Of a stretch of 64,000 nucleotides of DNA, positions 25,948-34,381 are shown in pieces. How positions within the stretch are numbered: position 1 is the first letter of the stretch; each line of letters opens with the position of its first letter. Origin of the DNA: Rhodococcus sp. G-MC3 (lineage in GTDB: Bacteria; Actinomycetota; Actinomycetes; Mycobacteriales; Mycobacteriaceae); NCBI RefSeq assembly GCF_030063335.1, contig NZ_JASISW010000011.1:1-64000 (forward strand). Direction: 5' to 3'. The notes beneath the pieces were generated by a model, which saw nothing but the letters and a program-made list of their open reading frames with translations, had not been told where the DNA came from and did not search any database. Both the position numbers and the translations under genes were made by a program.

Positions 25948-27072
25948 ATGACACTCCAACAGAAGCTCCGGCAGCCCAGCAAGCGCGGACGATTCTCGCT
26001 GTTGTCACTGTTCGAGGCCATGGCGACACCGCACGCGCTGGACCGCTACCTCGAACTCGTCGATCCCATGACCACGGTGCGCGATCTGCGTGGCGAGGTC
26101 ACCGCCGTGCACTACTCGACCGCGGACACCGTCACGTTGACGCTTCGTCCGACTCAGCAGTGGAACGGATTCGAAGCCGGGCAGTTCGTTCAAGTCGGCG
26201 TTGTGATCGACGGCGTTCGCCATACCCGGTGTTACTCGCCCGCATGCTCGCAGTACCGAGACGACGGCCGTATCGAGCTGACGATCAAGGCCCATCCCGA
26301 GGGCCTCGTCTCCCAATACCTGCATCGCAATGCTCGCGTCGGCCTCGTGGTCAGCCTGTCTCAGGCGAGCGGCACGTTTTACCTGCCCACACCTCGGCCC
26401 GAGCGCGTGCTGTTGATCAGCGGCGGCAGCGGCATCACCCCGGTCCTGTCGATGCTGCGGTCTCTGCTGGACGAGGGGTACAGCGGCGACCTGACCTTCC
26501 TGCACTACGCCTACTCGGAAAAAGATGTGTCCTACCGCCGCGAGCTCGAGAAGATCGCTGAAGGCAAGGACAACGTCCGCGTGGTCATCGCTTACACCGA
26601 TCAGGAAGACGGCGACGCGAAAACCGGAGATCTGCACGGATTCTTCGGAACCGAGCACCTCGACGCAGTCGCGCCGTGGCACCGGGATGCGCACACATAC
26701 CTGTGTGGTCCGCCCGGTTTGATGCGCGGCGTCAAGAACGTCTACGCCGAATTAGGGCTGACCGAAAGCCTTCACCTGGAGGAGTTCGCACCGCCCACGG
26801 CGACCGTAACCGACGATGCCGATGGCGATGTCACGTTCACCGGTAGCGATGTAGTTGCCACGAACTCCGGTCGCACACTGCTGGAGCAGGCCGAAGATGC
26901 TGGATTGACTCCGGCGTTCGGGTGCCGCATGGGCATTTGTTTCACCTGCACGTCGGTGAAGACCTCGGGGTGCACCAAGAATGTCCAGACGGGCGAGACC
27001 GACAGTGAACCCGACAAGAAGATTCAACTCTGTGTCTCGGTTCCGGTCGGTGATGTTGCCATCGAAATCTGA
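25948..27072 (+). CDS. Ferredoxin-NADP reductase-type oxidoreductase with 2Fe-2S domain (desaturase electron donor)
   Basis: 374 aa preceded by GGGAGG. Order: FAD-binding barrel (RCYSPACSQYR), NAD(P)-binding half (ISGGSGITPVLSMLRSLL, CGPPGLM), then a C-terminal plant-type ferredoxin domain with CRMGICFTC and a distal LC as the four cluster cysteines. This fits mycobacterial Rv3230c, which passes electrons to the stearoyl-CoA desaturase DesA3, and a desaturase gene follows 100 bp downstream. Role by family and context. Confidence 0.9.
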   Translation: MTLQQKLRQPSKRGRFSLLSLFEAMATPHALDRYLELVDPMTTVRDLRGEVTAVHYSTADTVTLTLRPTQQWNGFEAGQFVQVGVVIDGVRHTRCYSPACSQYRDDGRIELTIKAHPEGLVSQYLHRNARVGLVVSLSQASGTFYLPTPRPERVLLISGGSGITPVLSMLRSLLDEGYSGDLTFLHYAYSEKDVSYRRELEKIAEGKDNVRVVIAYTDQEDGDAKTGDLHGFFGTEHLDAVAPWHRDAHTYLCGPPGLMRGVKNVYAELGLTESLHLEEFAPPTATVTDDADGDVTFTGSDVVATNSGRTLLEQAEDAGLTPAFGCRMGICFTCTSVKTSGCTKNVQTGETDSEPDKKIQLCVSVPVGDVAIEI

Positions 27073-27172
27073 GCCTGGATAGTCAGCCGGTCGAAAAATT
27101 GGCCGTCAGAAATAGATTTCACCGACCTGAGCCGAAAGTTGTTACCTCAGAATCCGAAACGGAGACTCTCGA

Positions 27173-28357
27173 ATGTTCGGAATACCACTACCGTCACTGT
27201 CCTTTCTGCCCTTCATCGGCGCAACCCACGGCTCCGACGAACTGCAGACACCGACCGTCATGTCCTACGAGCAGGTCCAGGAACTCGGACGCGAACTGGA
27301 CGAGCTTCGCGCTCGAACTGTCGCGAAGCTGGGCGACGAGGACCGCGAGTACATCTACAACATCGTCAAGACTCAGCGCACGTTCGAAGTTGCGGGCCGG
27401 GCCCTGATGTACCTGCCGTTTCTGCCGCCTGCATGGATGGCCGGAGTCGGAGCGCTCGCAATCTCCAAGATTCTCGACAACATGGAGATCGGGCACAACG
27501 TCATGCACGGTCAGTACGACTGGATGCGTGAGCCTGGCTTCAATTCTCAGGTGTTCGAATGGGATACGGTCTGCCCCGCCGACCAGTGGAAGCACTCGCA
27601 CAACTACATGCACCACACCTTCACCAACATCGTCGGCAAGGACCGCGACATCGGATACGGAATCCTGCGGATGGACGAGGGTCAGAAGTGGAACCCTTAC
27701 TACCTCGGTAACCCCGTCTACGCCTTCCTGTTGATGGCGTTCTTCGAGTGGGGCGTCATGCTGCACGACCTCGAAGCCGAGAACATCGTCCAGGGCAAGC
27801 GCAAATGGCACGATGTCAAGCCGCTGCTGCAGGGAATGTGGCGCAAGGCGGGCCGTCAGGTGCTCAAGGATTACGTCGTCTTCCCGGCCCTGACCGGTCC
27901 GTTCTTCGTCACCACGTTGATCGGAAACATCGGCGCGAACCTTATCCGCAATGTGTGGACCTACTCGATCATCTTCTGTGGTCACTTCCCGACAGGGGTG
28001 CAGACCTTCACCGAGGACGAGACCGCCGACGAGTCGCGGGGCGAGTGGTACGTCCGCCAGATGCTCGGATCGGCGAACATCGAGGGATCGCCGCTGTTCC
28101 ACATCATGTCGGGAAACCTGTCGCACCAGATCGAGCATCACCTGTTCCCCGATCTGCCTGCCCACCGATACCCGGAGTTGGCACCCGAGGTCAAGGCTCT
28201 GTGCGACAAATACGAACTGCCGTACAACTCCGGCGGATTCTTCAAACAGATCGGTTCGGTCTGGGGGAAGATATTCAAGCTCGCGCTGCCGAATTCTTTG
28301 ACGGGCTCCGAGCCGACCGTCGGTGTTATCGTCGAGCGTAAGAAGGTTGCTGCGTAG
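27173..28357 (+). CDS. Membrane acyl-CoA (stearoyl-CoA delta-9) desaturase, DesA3-like
   Basis: 394-aa di-iron membrane desaturase with the three histidine boxes: HNVMH (about residue 109), HSHNYMHH (about 142) and HQIEHH (about 320), plus hydrophobic spans between them. Introduces a double bond into fatty acyl chains using electrons from the upstream reductase. GGAGA lies 6 bp before ATG 27173. Probable control by the divergent FabR-like TetR protein. Confidence 0.92.
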   Translation: MFGIPLPSLSFLPFIGATHGSDELQTPTVMSYEQVQELGRELDELRARTVAKLGDEDREYIYNIVKTQRTFEVAGRALMYLPFLPPAWMAGVGALAISKILDNMEIGHNVMHGQYDWMREPGFNSQVFEWDTVCPADQWKHSHNYMHHTFTNIVGKDRDIGYGILRMDEGQKWNPYYLGNPVYAFLLMAFFEWGVMLHDLEAENIVQGKRKWHDVKPLLQGMWRKAGRQVLKDYVVFPALTGPFFVTTLIGNIGANLIRNVWTYSIIFCGHFPTGVQTFTEDETADESRGEWYVRQMLGSANIEGSPLFHIMSGNLSHQIEHHLFPDLPAHRYPELAPEVKALCDKYELPYNSGGFFKQIGSVWGKIFKLALPNSLTGSEPTVGVIVERKKVAA

Positions 28358-28409
28358 ATGGTAGGCACCGCTGTCGGCGGAGCGTCCGGGGCTAGAAACC
28401 GAATCAGGG

Positions 28410-28646
28410 GTGACTGTGGTGGTAGGAAAGTTCGAGCGGAACAAGGACACGGTGCAGGAACTCACTGAGTCGGCCGCCAATCATGTCGGTAAGATTGCCG
28501 TCATCATTGCTGGAGCGGTCCGCGATGTCACCCGCGAGATCGGTGACTGGGTTTCGGACGGTATCGAGATGCGCGAGGCTGCGAAAAAGGCCCAGAACGA
28601 TGCGCCGCTCGGCCAGGTAATCAATGGTGAGTTCGAGAACCGCTGA
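28410..28646 (+). CDS. Small hypothetical protein
   Basis: 78 aa from GTG 28410; several GTG codons are clustered (28410, 28416, 28419), so the exact start is uncertain. Mostly charged with a mildly hydrophobic stretch (HVGKIAVIIAGAVRDV) that could be a membrane-associating helix, followed by REIGDWVSDGIEMREAAKKAQ. No family recognised. It is 52 bp after the desaturase stop and directly followed by a strong terminator, so it probably ends the desaturase operon. Confidence 0.6.
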   Translation: MTVVVGKFERNKDTVQELTESAANHVGKIAVIIAGAVRDVTREIGDWVSDGIEMREAAKKAQNDAPLGQVINGEFENR

Positions 28647-28668
28647 CTCGCTCGATATTTTCACGACC

Positions 28669-28712
28669 AAGGGGTCGTACGTCTATACAGACGTACGACC
28701 CCTTTGGTTTTT
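28669..28712 (+). terminator. Intrinsic terminator of the desaturase operon
   Basis: AAGGGGTCGTACGTCT (28669-28684), loop ATAC, and the exact complement (28689-28704), followed by TGGTTTTT. This 16-bp perfect stem with a T-tract is the clearest Rho-independent terminator in the window. Confidence 0.9.
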
Positions 28713-28847
28713 GTAGCACCGACAGGGGTTCGGATCTACTCCAAACAATCTCAGAGAATGTTTTCTCGGCTATTTTCGTACCGCCGGAACGTGACTCAAG
28801 TTACCGTTACTCGAAGAAGCACACAGACGGCTGGAAGGCGGCTCGAC

Positions 28848-30056
28848 ATGCGATTGAACACCACGCTCGCGAATCCCATCGGCAAAGTTCTCGGTGGAGA
28901 GCGCCGCGCGCCCGCTGGACTGGCCCCCAACGAGGTCGATATCAAACTCACCGCCGCCCTCGAATCTCAGTGTGTTCGAGTCGCAGCGACCAGCTTCGCT
29001 GTCGGAAGGCTTCCGCTGGCAAGCGAACTCGACGGTGCTCGCCTTGCGGCCGAGAAATTGGTGCACGCCGCGGTGTCTCTTCGTGACGCTCAACGTGCAG
29101 TCCACGGTGCAGTCGGCGCTGTGCTCGAGCGCGGTTGCTCGGGCGACGAGGGTGCAGGTGAGGGAATTGCAGTTGTCGATCGCGCCGTCTTCATGATGCG
29201 TGTTCTCGAAGTGATCGGGAATGTGGTCTCCTCGGCATACATCGACTACTGCCGTCGCGATTCCGGAAGGACGCGCGAACGAACCGCTCACATTGTCGAC
29301 ATGGTGGTCTCGGGGGACCCCAAGGCTCGGGTCGTGGCCGAACGCAATGGCGTCGAACTCGCTGTCGAGTACGACGTGGTAGTCGTGCAGTTCGTCGGTA
29401 TCGCCGAGGGATCGGACCCGATCGGTTCGAGGACGTTCGACGACGACATCGTCTCCGCTGCGGTAGGTGCACTCACGTCCAGAGACGTCGGAGGTGAACT
29501 GCTGCTGGCATTGTCTGCTCACGGAGGAACTATTCTGGTTCCGTCCTCGGATGCACATGCTGTCGAAACTTGCTTGACCGCACTGAGATCGAACCTCGGC
29601 GTCGATATTTTTGCAGCGACGTCAAGGGCGCACTTGGGTGAGATGGACGGTGTGCTCGCGCACTGTCGTGAACTTGTAGAGCTGGCGCGATGCCTCGGGA
29701 TGGAGGCGCGGTTGTATCGCACGGGAGATCTCGCGTTGGAGTACCAATTGTCTCGGCCGGGCCCTGGTCAGTCTCGACTGCGATCGGTCATCGCACCCCT
29801 CGACGGTTATCCCGAGTTGGTGCATACGCTGCGAACCTTCATTGCGAGCGAAGCGAACCGTCGGGCAAGTGCGAAGTCCCTGTACGTGCACCCGAACACC
29901 GTCGACTATCGACTCAAGCGAATCGAGCAACTGACCGGTGTCGACCCGTTGAGCTCGGCCGGGCTGATGTCGCTCCACGCAGCCCTCGTGGTCGATTCAC
30001 TTGCCCGTGCACATGGATCAGAGTTGGGGACGAGCGCTATCGCAGAGGCGTCCTGA
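28848..30056 (+). CDS. PucR/CdaR-type helix-turn-helix regulator
   Basis: 402 aa from ATG 28848 (GGAAGG 10 bp upstream). The C-terminal PucR HTH is clear: LVHTLRTFIASEANRRASAKSLYVHPNTVDYRLKRIEQLTG. A GGDEF-like/CdaR middle region precedes it, and an N-terminal helical part includes AVVDRAVFMMRVLEVIGNVVSSAYIDYCRR. PucR in Bacillus controls purine use, but most actinobacterial members of this architecture have no known target. It is monocistronic, ahead of tRNA-Arg and the xdhC-like gene. Confidence 0.85.
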   Translation: MRLNTTLANPIGKVLGGERRAPAGLAPNEVDIKLTAALESQCVRVAATSFAVGRLPLASELDGARLAAEKLVHAAVSLRDAQRAVHGAVGAVLERGCSGDEGAGEGIAVVDRAVFMMRVLEVIGNVVSSAYIDYCRRDSGRTRERTAHIVDMVVSGDPKARVVAERNGVELAVEYDVVVVQFVGIAEGSDPIGSRTFDDDIVSAAVGALTSRDVGGELLLALSAHGGTILVPSSDAHAVETCLTALRSNLGVDIFAATSRAHLGEMDGVLAHCRELVELARCLGMEARLYRTGDLALEYQLSRPGPGQSRLRSVIAPLDGYPELVHTLRTFIASEANRRASAKSLYVHPNTVDYRLKRIEQLTGVDPLSSAGLMSLHAALVVDSLARAHGSELGTSAIAEAS

Positions 30057-30139
30057 CACGCCATTTCGAGGTCCCTTCAAGCGACCGGGTACACTCGTCC
30101 ACCGTGCTCGGACGCGGCGGAATGCATCGTTCGAGCCAC

Positions 30140-30215
30140 GCCTCCGTAGCTCAGGGGATAGAGCAAGGGCCTTCTAATCCCTTGGTCGCAGGTTCGAATC
30201 CTGCCGGGGGCACCA
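30140..30215 (+). tRNA. tRNA-Arg (TCT)
   Basis: Acceptor GCCTCCG pairs with CGGGGGC (30205-30211) with one G-T. The anticodon stem GGGCC-TTCTAAT region places TCT in the loop CTTCTAA, the T-arm is GCAGGTTCGAATCCTGC, and CCA is encoded at 30213-30215. Confidence 0.96.
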
Positions 30216-30288
30216 GGTTGGCATCGGCGTTCGATCTCAACGAGCGGTGTCACAGGTTCAACGGCACATCTTCGCGAGGAGGCCACCG

Positions 30289-31428
30289 ATGCGGGATGTT
30301 CTCGACCAACTGGTGACAATCTGGCGACGCGGTGAGACCGCCGGGCTGGGAACCGTCATCAGTACCTTTCGCTCCGCTCCTCGGCCTGCCGGGGCATCCA
30401 TGGTCGTGGCACCGGACGGTTCCGTCAGCGGTTCGGTCTCGGGAGGCTGTGTCGAGGGCGCGGTGTACGAGGCTGCGAGAACCGCCTGCGCGACTCGGAC
30501 GCCGGTGCTCGAGCATTACGGCGTCAGCGATGGCGAAGCCTTCGAGGTTGGTTTGACGTGCGGTGGAATGCTCGACGTGTTCGTCGAGCCGATCTCGCGA
30601 ACTACCTTTCCCGAGCTGGAGGCAGTGGCCGAGTCGATCTACTCGGAAGTGCCCGTCGCGGTAGCGACCGTTGTCCGTCACCCGGATCGGTCCAGGATCG
30701 GTAGGCACATCGTGCTCGGCGAGACGAACTCGGCCGGTTCGTTCGGATCGCCGCGAAGCGATGCTGCGGTCGTCGACGATGCCCGCGGTCTGCTCGCAAC
30801 AGGTCGAACTGCCGTTCTCACCTACGGTCCCGATGGAGAGCGCCTGGGCGACGGCATGGACGTCTTCGTCGCCAGTCATGCGCCCAGGCCGCGAATGCTG
30901 GTGTTCGGTGCGATCGATTTCGCATCCGCAGTGGCAGAGCAGGGCGTGTTTCTCGGCTACCGGGTAACTGTGTGCGATGCGCGGCCGGTGTTCGCAACCG
31001 CTGCACGGTTTCCCTCGGCGGCAGATGTCGTCGTCGACTGGCCGCATCGATATCTCACGGCGCAACTCGATGCTGGAGCGCTCGACGAACGCACCGTGGT
31101 GTGCGTACTCACTCACGATCCAAAATTCGACGTACCGCTACTCGTTGTTGCGTTGCGCCGCAATGAGTTTGCTTTCGTCGGCGCGATGGGCTCACGGCGA
31201 ACCCACGAAGAACGAATCGATCGACTGAAGGATGCTGGTCTGACGGACGACGAGTTGGGCAGGTTGTCGAGTCCCATCGGCCTCGACCTCGGGGCGCGGA
31301 CGCCCCAGGAAACCGCGGTCTCCATCGCTGCCCAGATCGTCGCGAGGCGTTGGGGTGGTTCCGGTGAACCGCTGGCCGATCGTCAGGGCCGGATTCATCA
31401 CGATTCCTCGGTGGGAGACACCAGATGA
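30289..31428 (+). CDS. XdhC/CoxI-family protein (molybdenum-hydroxylase accessory factor)
   Basis: 379 aa from ATG 30289, with GAGGAGG 7 bp upstream. N-terminal XdhC/CoxI domain (GLGTVISTFRSAPRPAGASMVV, SGSVSGGCVEGAVYE) and C-terminal Rossmann-like XdhC_C domain (RMLVFGAIDFASAVAEQG, VCVLTHDPKFDVPLLVVALR, FVGAMGSRRTHEERIDRL). Such proteins insert the sulphurated Mo cofactor into xanthine or CO dehydrogenases. No molybdenum hydroxylase subunits lie in this window, so the client is elsewhere. Confidence 0.88.
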   Translation: MRDVLDQLVTIWRRGETAGLGTVISTFRSAPRPAGASMVVAPDGSVSGSVSGGCVEGAVYEAARTACATRTPVLEHYGVSDGEAFEVGLTCGGMLDVFVEPISRTTFPELEAVAESIYSEVPVAVATVVRHPDRSRIGRHIVLGETNSAGSFGSPRSDAAVVDDARGLLATGRTAVLTYGPDGERLGDGMDVFVASHAPRPRMLVFGAIDFASAVAEQGVFLGYRVTVCDARPVFATAARFPSAADVVVDWPHRYLTAQLDAGALDERTVVCVLTHDPKFDVPLLVVALRRNEFAFVGAMGSRRTHEERIDRLKDAGLTDDELGRLSSPIGLDLGARTPQETAVSIAAQIVARRWGGSGEPLADRQGRIHHDSSVGDTR

Positions 31429-31499
31429 TCTACGACGATGTGTAGGACATCGGGGCGCTGAGTAACGGCGCCGCACGCGCACCTCCTACTCTGGATGGC

Positions 31500-33536
31500 A
31501 TGGCAGCATCCGAAGTCGATACCACCGAACCGGCACCGAGTAAACCGGCACCGAGTACGTCCACGACGTCGGTGTTCGTCACTGCGGGCATCATCGCGGC
31601 GATCGTGGCCGCCCTCGTCATCAGTTTGTCGGCCTCGGACGCCCTTGTTCTTCTCGGAATTCCCGATCCCGGGTTTGCGACAACCTACGGACTCCCCGCC
31701 GTCCGCGGAGCCGGTGAAATCGCCGCGTCGATCGCAATCGGCTCGTTTCTCCTCGCAGCGTTTCTGGTCCCGCCACAGAAGAGCGGCGTGCTCGACGTCG
31801 GTGGATATCGCGCAGTGCGGACCGGATCAGCCGCTGCAATCGTCTGGGCCGCCTGCGCACTGGTTCTGGTTCCGTTGACGCTGTCGGACACCTCGGGTCA
31901 GCCGTTCACCGTCGCTATCGAGCCGAACAACCTGTGGACCGCACTCGATCAGGTGGACATCGCAAGTGCGTGGCGGTGGACTGCGATCCTTGCCGTCGTT
32001 CTGGCGGTGGCATCGAGGGCTGTACTGAGGTGGTCGTGGACTCCTTTGCTGCTCGTTTTCGCAGTCGGAACCTTGATGCCGATTGCACTGAGTGGCCACT
32101 CGTCCTCTGGCGGCGCCCATGACGTTGCGACCAACAGCCTGATCCTGCATCTGATCGGTGCAACGGTATGGGCAGGGGGCCTGTTCGCAGTGCTGGCCCA
32201 TGCCCGCCGCCGCGGCGATCACACGGACGTCGCAACCCGCCGATTCTCGACGATTGCGTCGGTGTGCTTCGTCGTCATGGCCGCATCAGGAGTGATCAAT
32301 GCACTCGTGAGAGTGTCCGTATCGGATCTGTTCAGCACGCTGTACGGCCGCCTGATACTCGGCAAGATCGCGTGCCTCGTCGTGCTCGGTGTCTTCGGCT
32401 GGATCCAGCGACGTCGGTCGTTGCCCGCGCTTGCGGCAGATCCGCACTCTCGTGGCGCGCTGGTTCGGTTCGCAGGCGGGGAAGTCCTCGTGCTCGCTGC
32501 GACGATCGGCCTGGCCGTCGGACTCGGCCGGACGCCGCCGCCTGCCGACGTCGATCCAAACCTTTCGCTATCGGAAGCTGCACTCGGGTACAACCTCGAT
32601 GGGCCACCGAGCTTGGAAAGGCTTGCGTTCGATTGGCGATTCGACCTGATTTTCGGGACGGCGTCCATCGTCCTCGCAGCGATGTATCTGCTCGGTGTCC
32701 GACGACTGCGCAAGCGCGGCGACGCGTGGCCGATAGGGCGAACCGTCGCATTCATGCTCGGTTGCGCGACCATGCTGATCGCCACGTCCTCGGGTGTCGG
32801 AAAGTATTCGCCCGCAACGTTCAGCGTGCACATGGGCGCCCATATGGCTCTGTCCATGCTCGTTCCCGTACTTCTCGCGCTCGGTGGTGCGCTGACACTT
32901 GCACTGCGCGCATTGCCTGCAGCAGGCAAGGGCGGCGTACCAGGGCCTCGCGAATGGCTGCTTCTGGCACTGCACAGCCGGGTGTCGAAGTTTTTGACGC
33001 AACCCGTTGTGGCCGCAGTTCTGTTCGTCGGTGGGTTCTACGTGCTGTACCTGGGCGGCATCTTCGGCGCAGTTCTGGACAATCACTCGGCCCACTTGCT
33101 GATGAACGCTCACTTCATTCTCAGCGGCTACCTGTTCTACTGGGTGGTCATCGGGGTCGATCCGTCGCCGCGTCATATCGAGCCCCTCACAAAACTTGCC
33201 ATGGTGTTCGGTTCGTTGCCTTTCCATGCTTTTTTCGGTGTTGCACTGATGAGCATGAACACGGTGATGGGTGGCTGGTATTACCGGACGCTCGGCCTCG
33301 ATTGGAACGCCGACCTGCTCGGAGACCAGAGGCTCGGTGGCGGTATTGCATGGGCCACCGGGGAAATTCCACTGGTGCTCGTCATGCTTTCGTTGTTGAT
33401 TCAGTGGTCGCGTAGTGACGATCGCAACGCGAAGCGCTCCGATCGTGCTGCCGACCGAGATCACGACGCCGATCTGGCTGCGCACAATGCGATGTTCGCG
33501 GAGTTGTCCAGGCGCGACAGGCAAGCCGGGAGCTAG
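31500..33536 (+). CDS. CopD-CtaG fusion membrane protein (copper handling/cytochrome oxidase assembly)
   Basis: 678-aa polytopic membrane protein. Roughly residues 20-350 form a CopD-like copper-resistance domain (GHSSSGGAHDVATNSLILHLIGATVWAGGLFAVLAHARRRGD). Residues about 380-650 form a CtaG/caa3 oxidase assembly domain with conserved His/Met residues in YSPATFSVHMGAHMALSMLVP, HLLMNAHFILSGYLFYW and MSMNTVMGGWYY. The N-terminus has a duplicated PAPSKPAPST segment. Likely delivers copper to the aa3 oxidase. The stop codon overlaps the stop of the opposite-strand relic through a shared CTAG. Confidence 0.9.
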   Translation: MAASEVDTTEPAPSKPAPSTSTTSVFVTAGIIAAIVAALVISLSASDALVLLGIPDPGFATTYGLPAVRGAGEIAASIAIGSFLLAAFLVPPQKSGVLDVGGYRAVRTGSAAAIVWAACALVLVPLTLSDTSGQPFTVAIEPNNLWTALDQVDIASAWRWTAILAVVLAVASRAVLRWSWTPLLLVFAVGTLMPIALSGHSSSGGAHDVATNSLILHLIGATVWAGGLFAVLAHARRRGDHTDVATRRFSTIASVCFVVMAASGVINALVRVSVSDLFSTLYGRLILGKIACLVVLGVFGWIQRRRSLPALAADPHSRGALVRFAGGEVLVLAATIGLAVGLGRTPPPADVDPNLSLSEAALGYNLDGPPSLERLAFDWRFDLIFGTASIVLAAMYLLGVRRLRKRGDAWPIGRTVAFMLGCATMLIATSSGVGKYSPATFSVHMGAHMALSMLVPVLLALGGALTLALRALPAAGKGGVPGPREWLLLALHSRVSKFLTQPVVAAVLFVGGFYVLYLGGIFGAVLDNHSAHLLMNAHFILSGYLFYWVVIGVDPSPRHIEPLTKLAMVFGSLPFHAFFGVALMSMNTVMGGWYYRTLGLDWNADLLGDQRLGGGIAWATGEIPLVLVMLSLLIQWSRSDDRNAKRSDRAADRDHDADLAAHNAMFAELSRRDRQAGS

Positions 33537-33810
33537 CTTCGGCCGGCCAGCAATTTCTCGATGGTGGAGGCGATGCGTCGCTGCCTGGTCTCGGCTGCCT
33601 TGGCGCCCTCGATGGGGATTACCAGCCGCCGCTGAGGGGCACCATGAATCGACCGCCCATGGATGCCACCGTGCTTCGGTAGCAGTACCCGTTGACGGTG
33701 ACGGTGACCGCGGGCCGCTTACCGGAGCCCAGTTCGGTTATCACCGAAGCCGGTACCTCGATGCCCGTTGCGGTCTTGCCGCCGAGCTCGACCGTCGAGG
33801 TGAACCTCAT
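33533..33810 (-). pseudogene. DUF1905/YdeI-type protein, internally deleted and frameshifted remnant
   Basis: From ATG 33810 the reading frame gives a normal DUF1905 start (MRFTSTVELGGKTATGIEVP, then SGKRPAVTVTVNGYCYRSTV and MGGRFMVPLS) but stops at 33619 after GGW. In another frame the sequence resumes with RRLVIPIEGAKAAETRQRRIASTIEKLLAGRS and stops at 33533-33535, which is the usual C-terminal YdeI/OmpD-associated end. Intact relatives, as remembered, are about 150 aa; roughly 60-70 residues linking the two parts are missing. This indicates a deletion that also broke the frame. No function expected. Confidence 0.75.
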
Positions 33811-33841
33811 GCGGTCATTGAGGTGGCGTACCGGCGCATTG

Positions 33842-34279
33842 TCACCAGGTGCCGGTGATCTTCTGAAGAATGCGCTGCAACTCGTCCCGTTCAACGGAGT
33901 CGAGCGCGTCGAAGAGTTCGACCGCCACCCTGCTTCGCGCGTCATCGATGGCGTGCAGTTGCGTCTTGCCCGCCTCGGTCAGCGACACCAGCACGGCTCG
34001 ACGGTCCGCTGGGTCGTCGGCCCGCACGACGAACCCAGCCGCTTCGAGCGAGTCGACCACGTCGGTTGCCGAACGGGCGACGATGCGGAGGCGTTCGGCG
34101 AGAGCGCGCAGCCTCATCGGCTCGCCCTCGCGGGCGAGCACGTGCAGTGCACGACTCTGCGAAGGGTTGAGACCGAACGGTTCGAGTGCGTTCATGTGCG
34201 TGTGACGAATTGTCCGCGCGACGGCCATGAAGGAATCGGCCAGATTCGGGTTGTCTCCCGTGTGCATGGGATGAAGCAT
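33842..34279 (-). CDS. MarR-family transcriptional regulator
   Basis: 145 aa with a typical MarR winged helix: LNPSQSRALHVLAREGEPMRLRALAERLRIVARSATDVVDSLEAAGFVVRADDPADRRAVLVSLTEAG. ATG 34279 or 34267 could be the start. It is divergent from an ABC exporter; the 71-bp gap has GAGGTAACCTC (34306-34316) and TTGTCTACAA, both candidate operator halves. Likely represses the exporter and itself. Confidence 0.9.
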   Translation of the reverse strand: MLHPMHTGDNPNLADSFMAVARTIRHTHMNALEPFGLNPSQSRALHVLAREGEPMRLRALAERLRIVARSATDVVDSLEAAGFVVRADDPADRRAVLVSLTEAGKTQLHAIDDARSRVAVELFDALDSVERDELQRILQKITGTW

Positions 34280-34305
34280 ACCGGGGTTGTCTACAAGCTC
34301 TTAAT

Positions 34306-34316
34306 GAGGTAACCTC
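34306..34316. promoter_or_regulatory. Small palindrome in the marR/ABC exporter gap
   Basis: GAGGTAACCTC is a perfect 11-bp palindrome centred on one base, 35 bp upstream of the exporter's TTG start. Position suits MarR binding; short length keeps confidence low. Confidence 0.3.
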
Positions 34317-34342
34317 TGCAATATGTCAGCCGTCAATTCAGG

Positions 34343-34381
34343 AGGTCTACTTGGAAAGTCAACAGGTCTACTTGGAAAGTC
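34343..34381 (+). repeat. 18-bp direct repeat (21-bp period) across the ABC exporter start
   Basis: AGGTCTACTTGGAAAGTC occurs at 34343-34360 and 34364-34381. Each copy carries an AGGTCTAC-TTG-GAA-AGT initiation-like context, so two in-frame TTG starts (34351 and 34372) are available; the first also has a full AGGAGG-like ribosome site. Confidence 0.85.

Noticed and set aside
30140-30215. tRNA-Arg as an integrative-element attachment site
   Set aside because: No integrase gene and no repeated tRNA 3' end nearby; downstream genes are ordinary.
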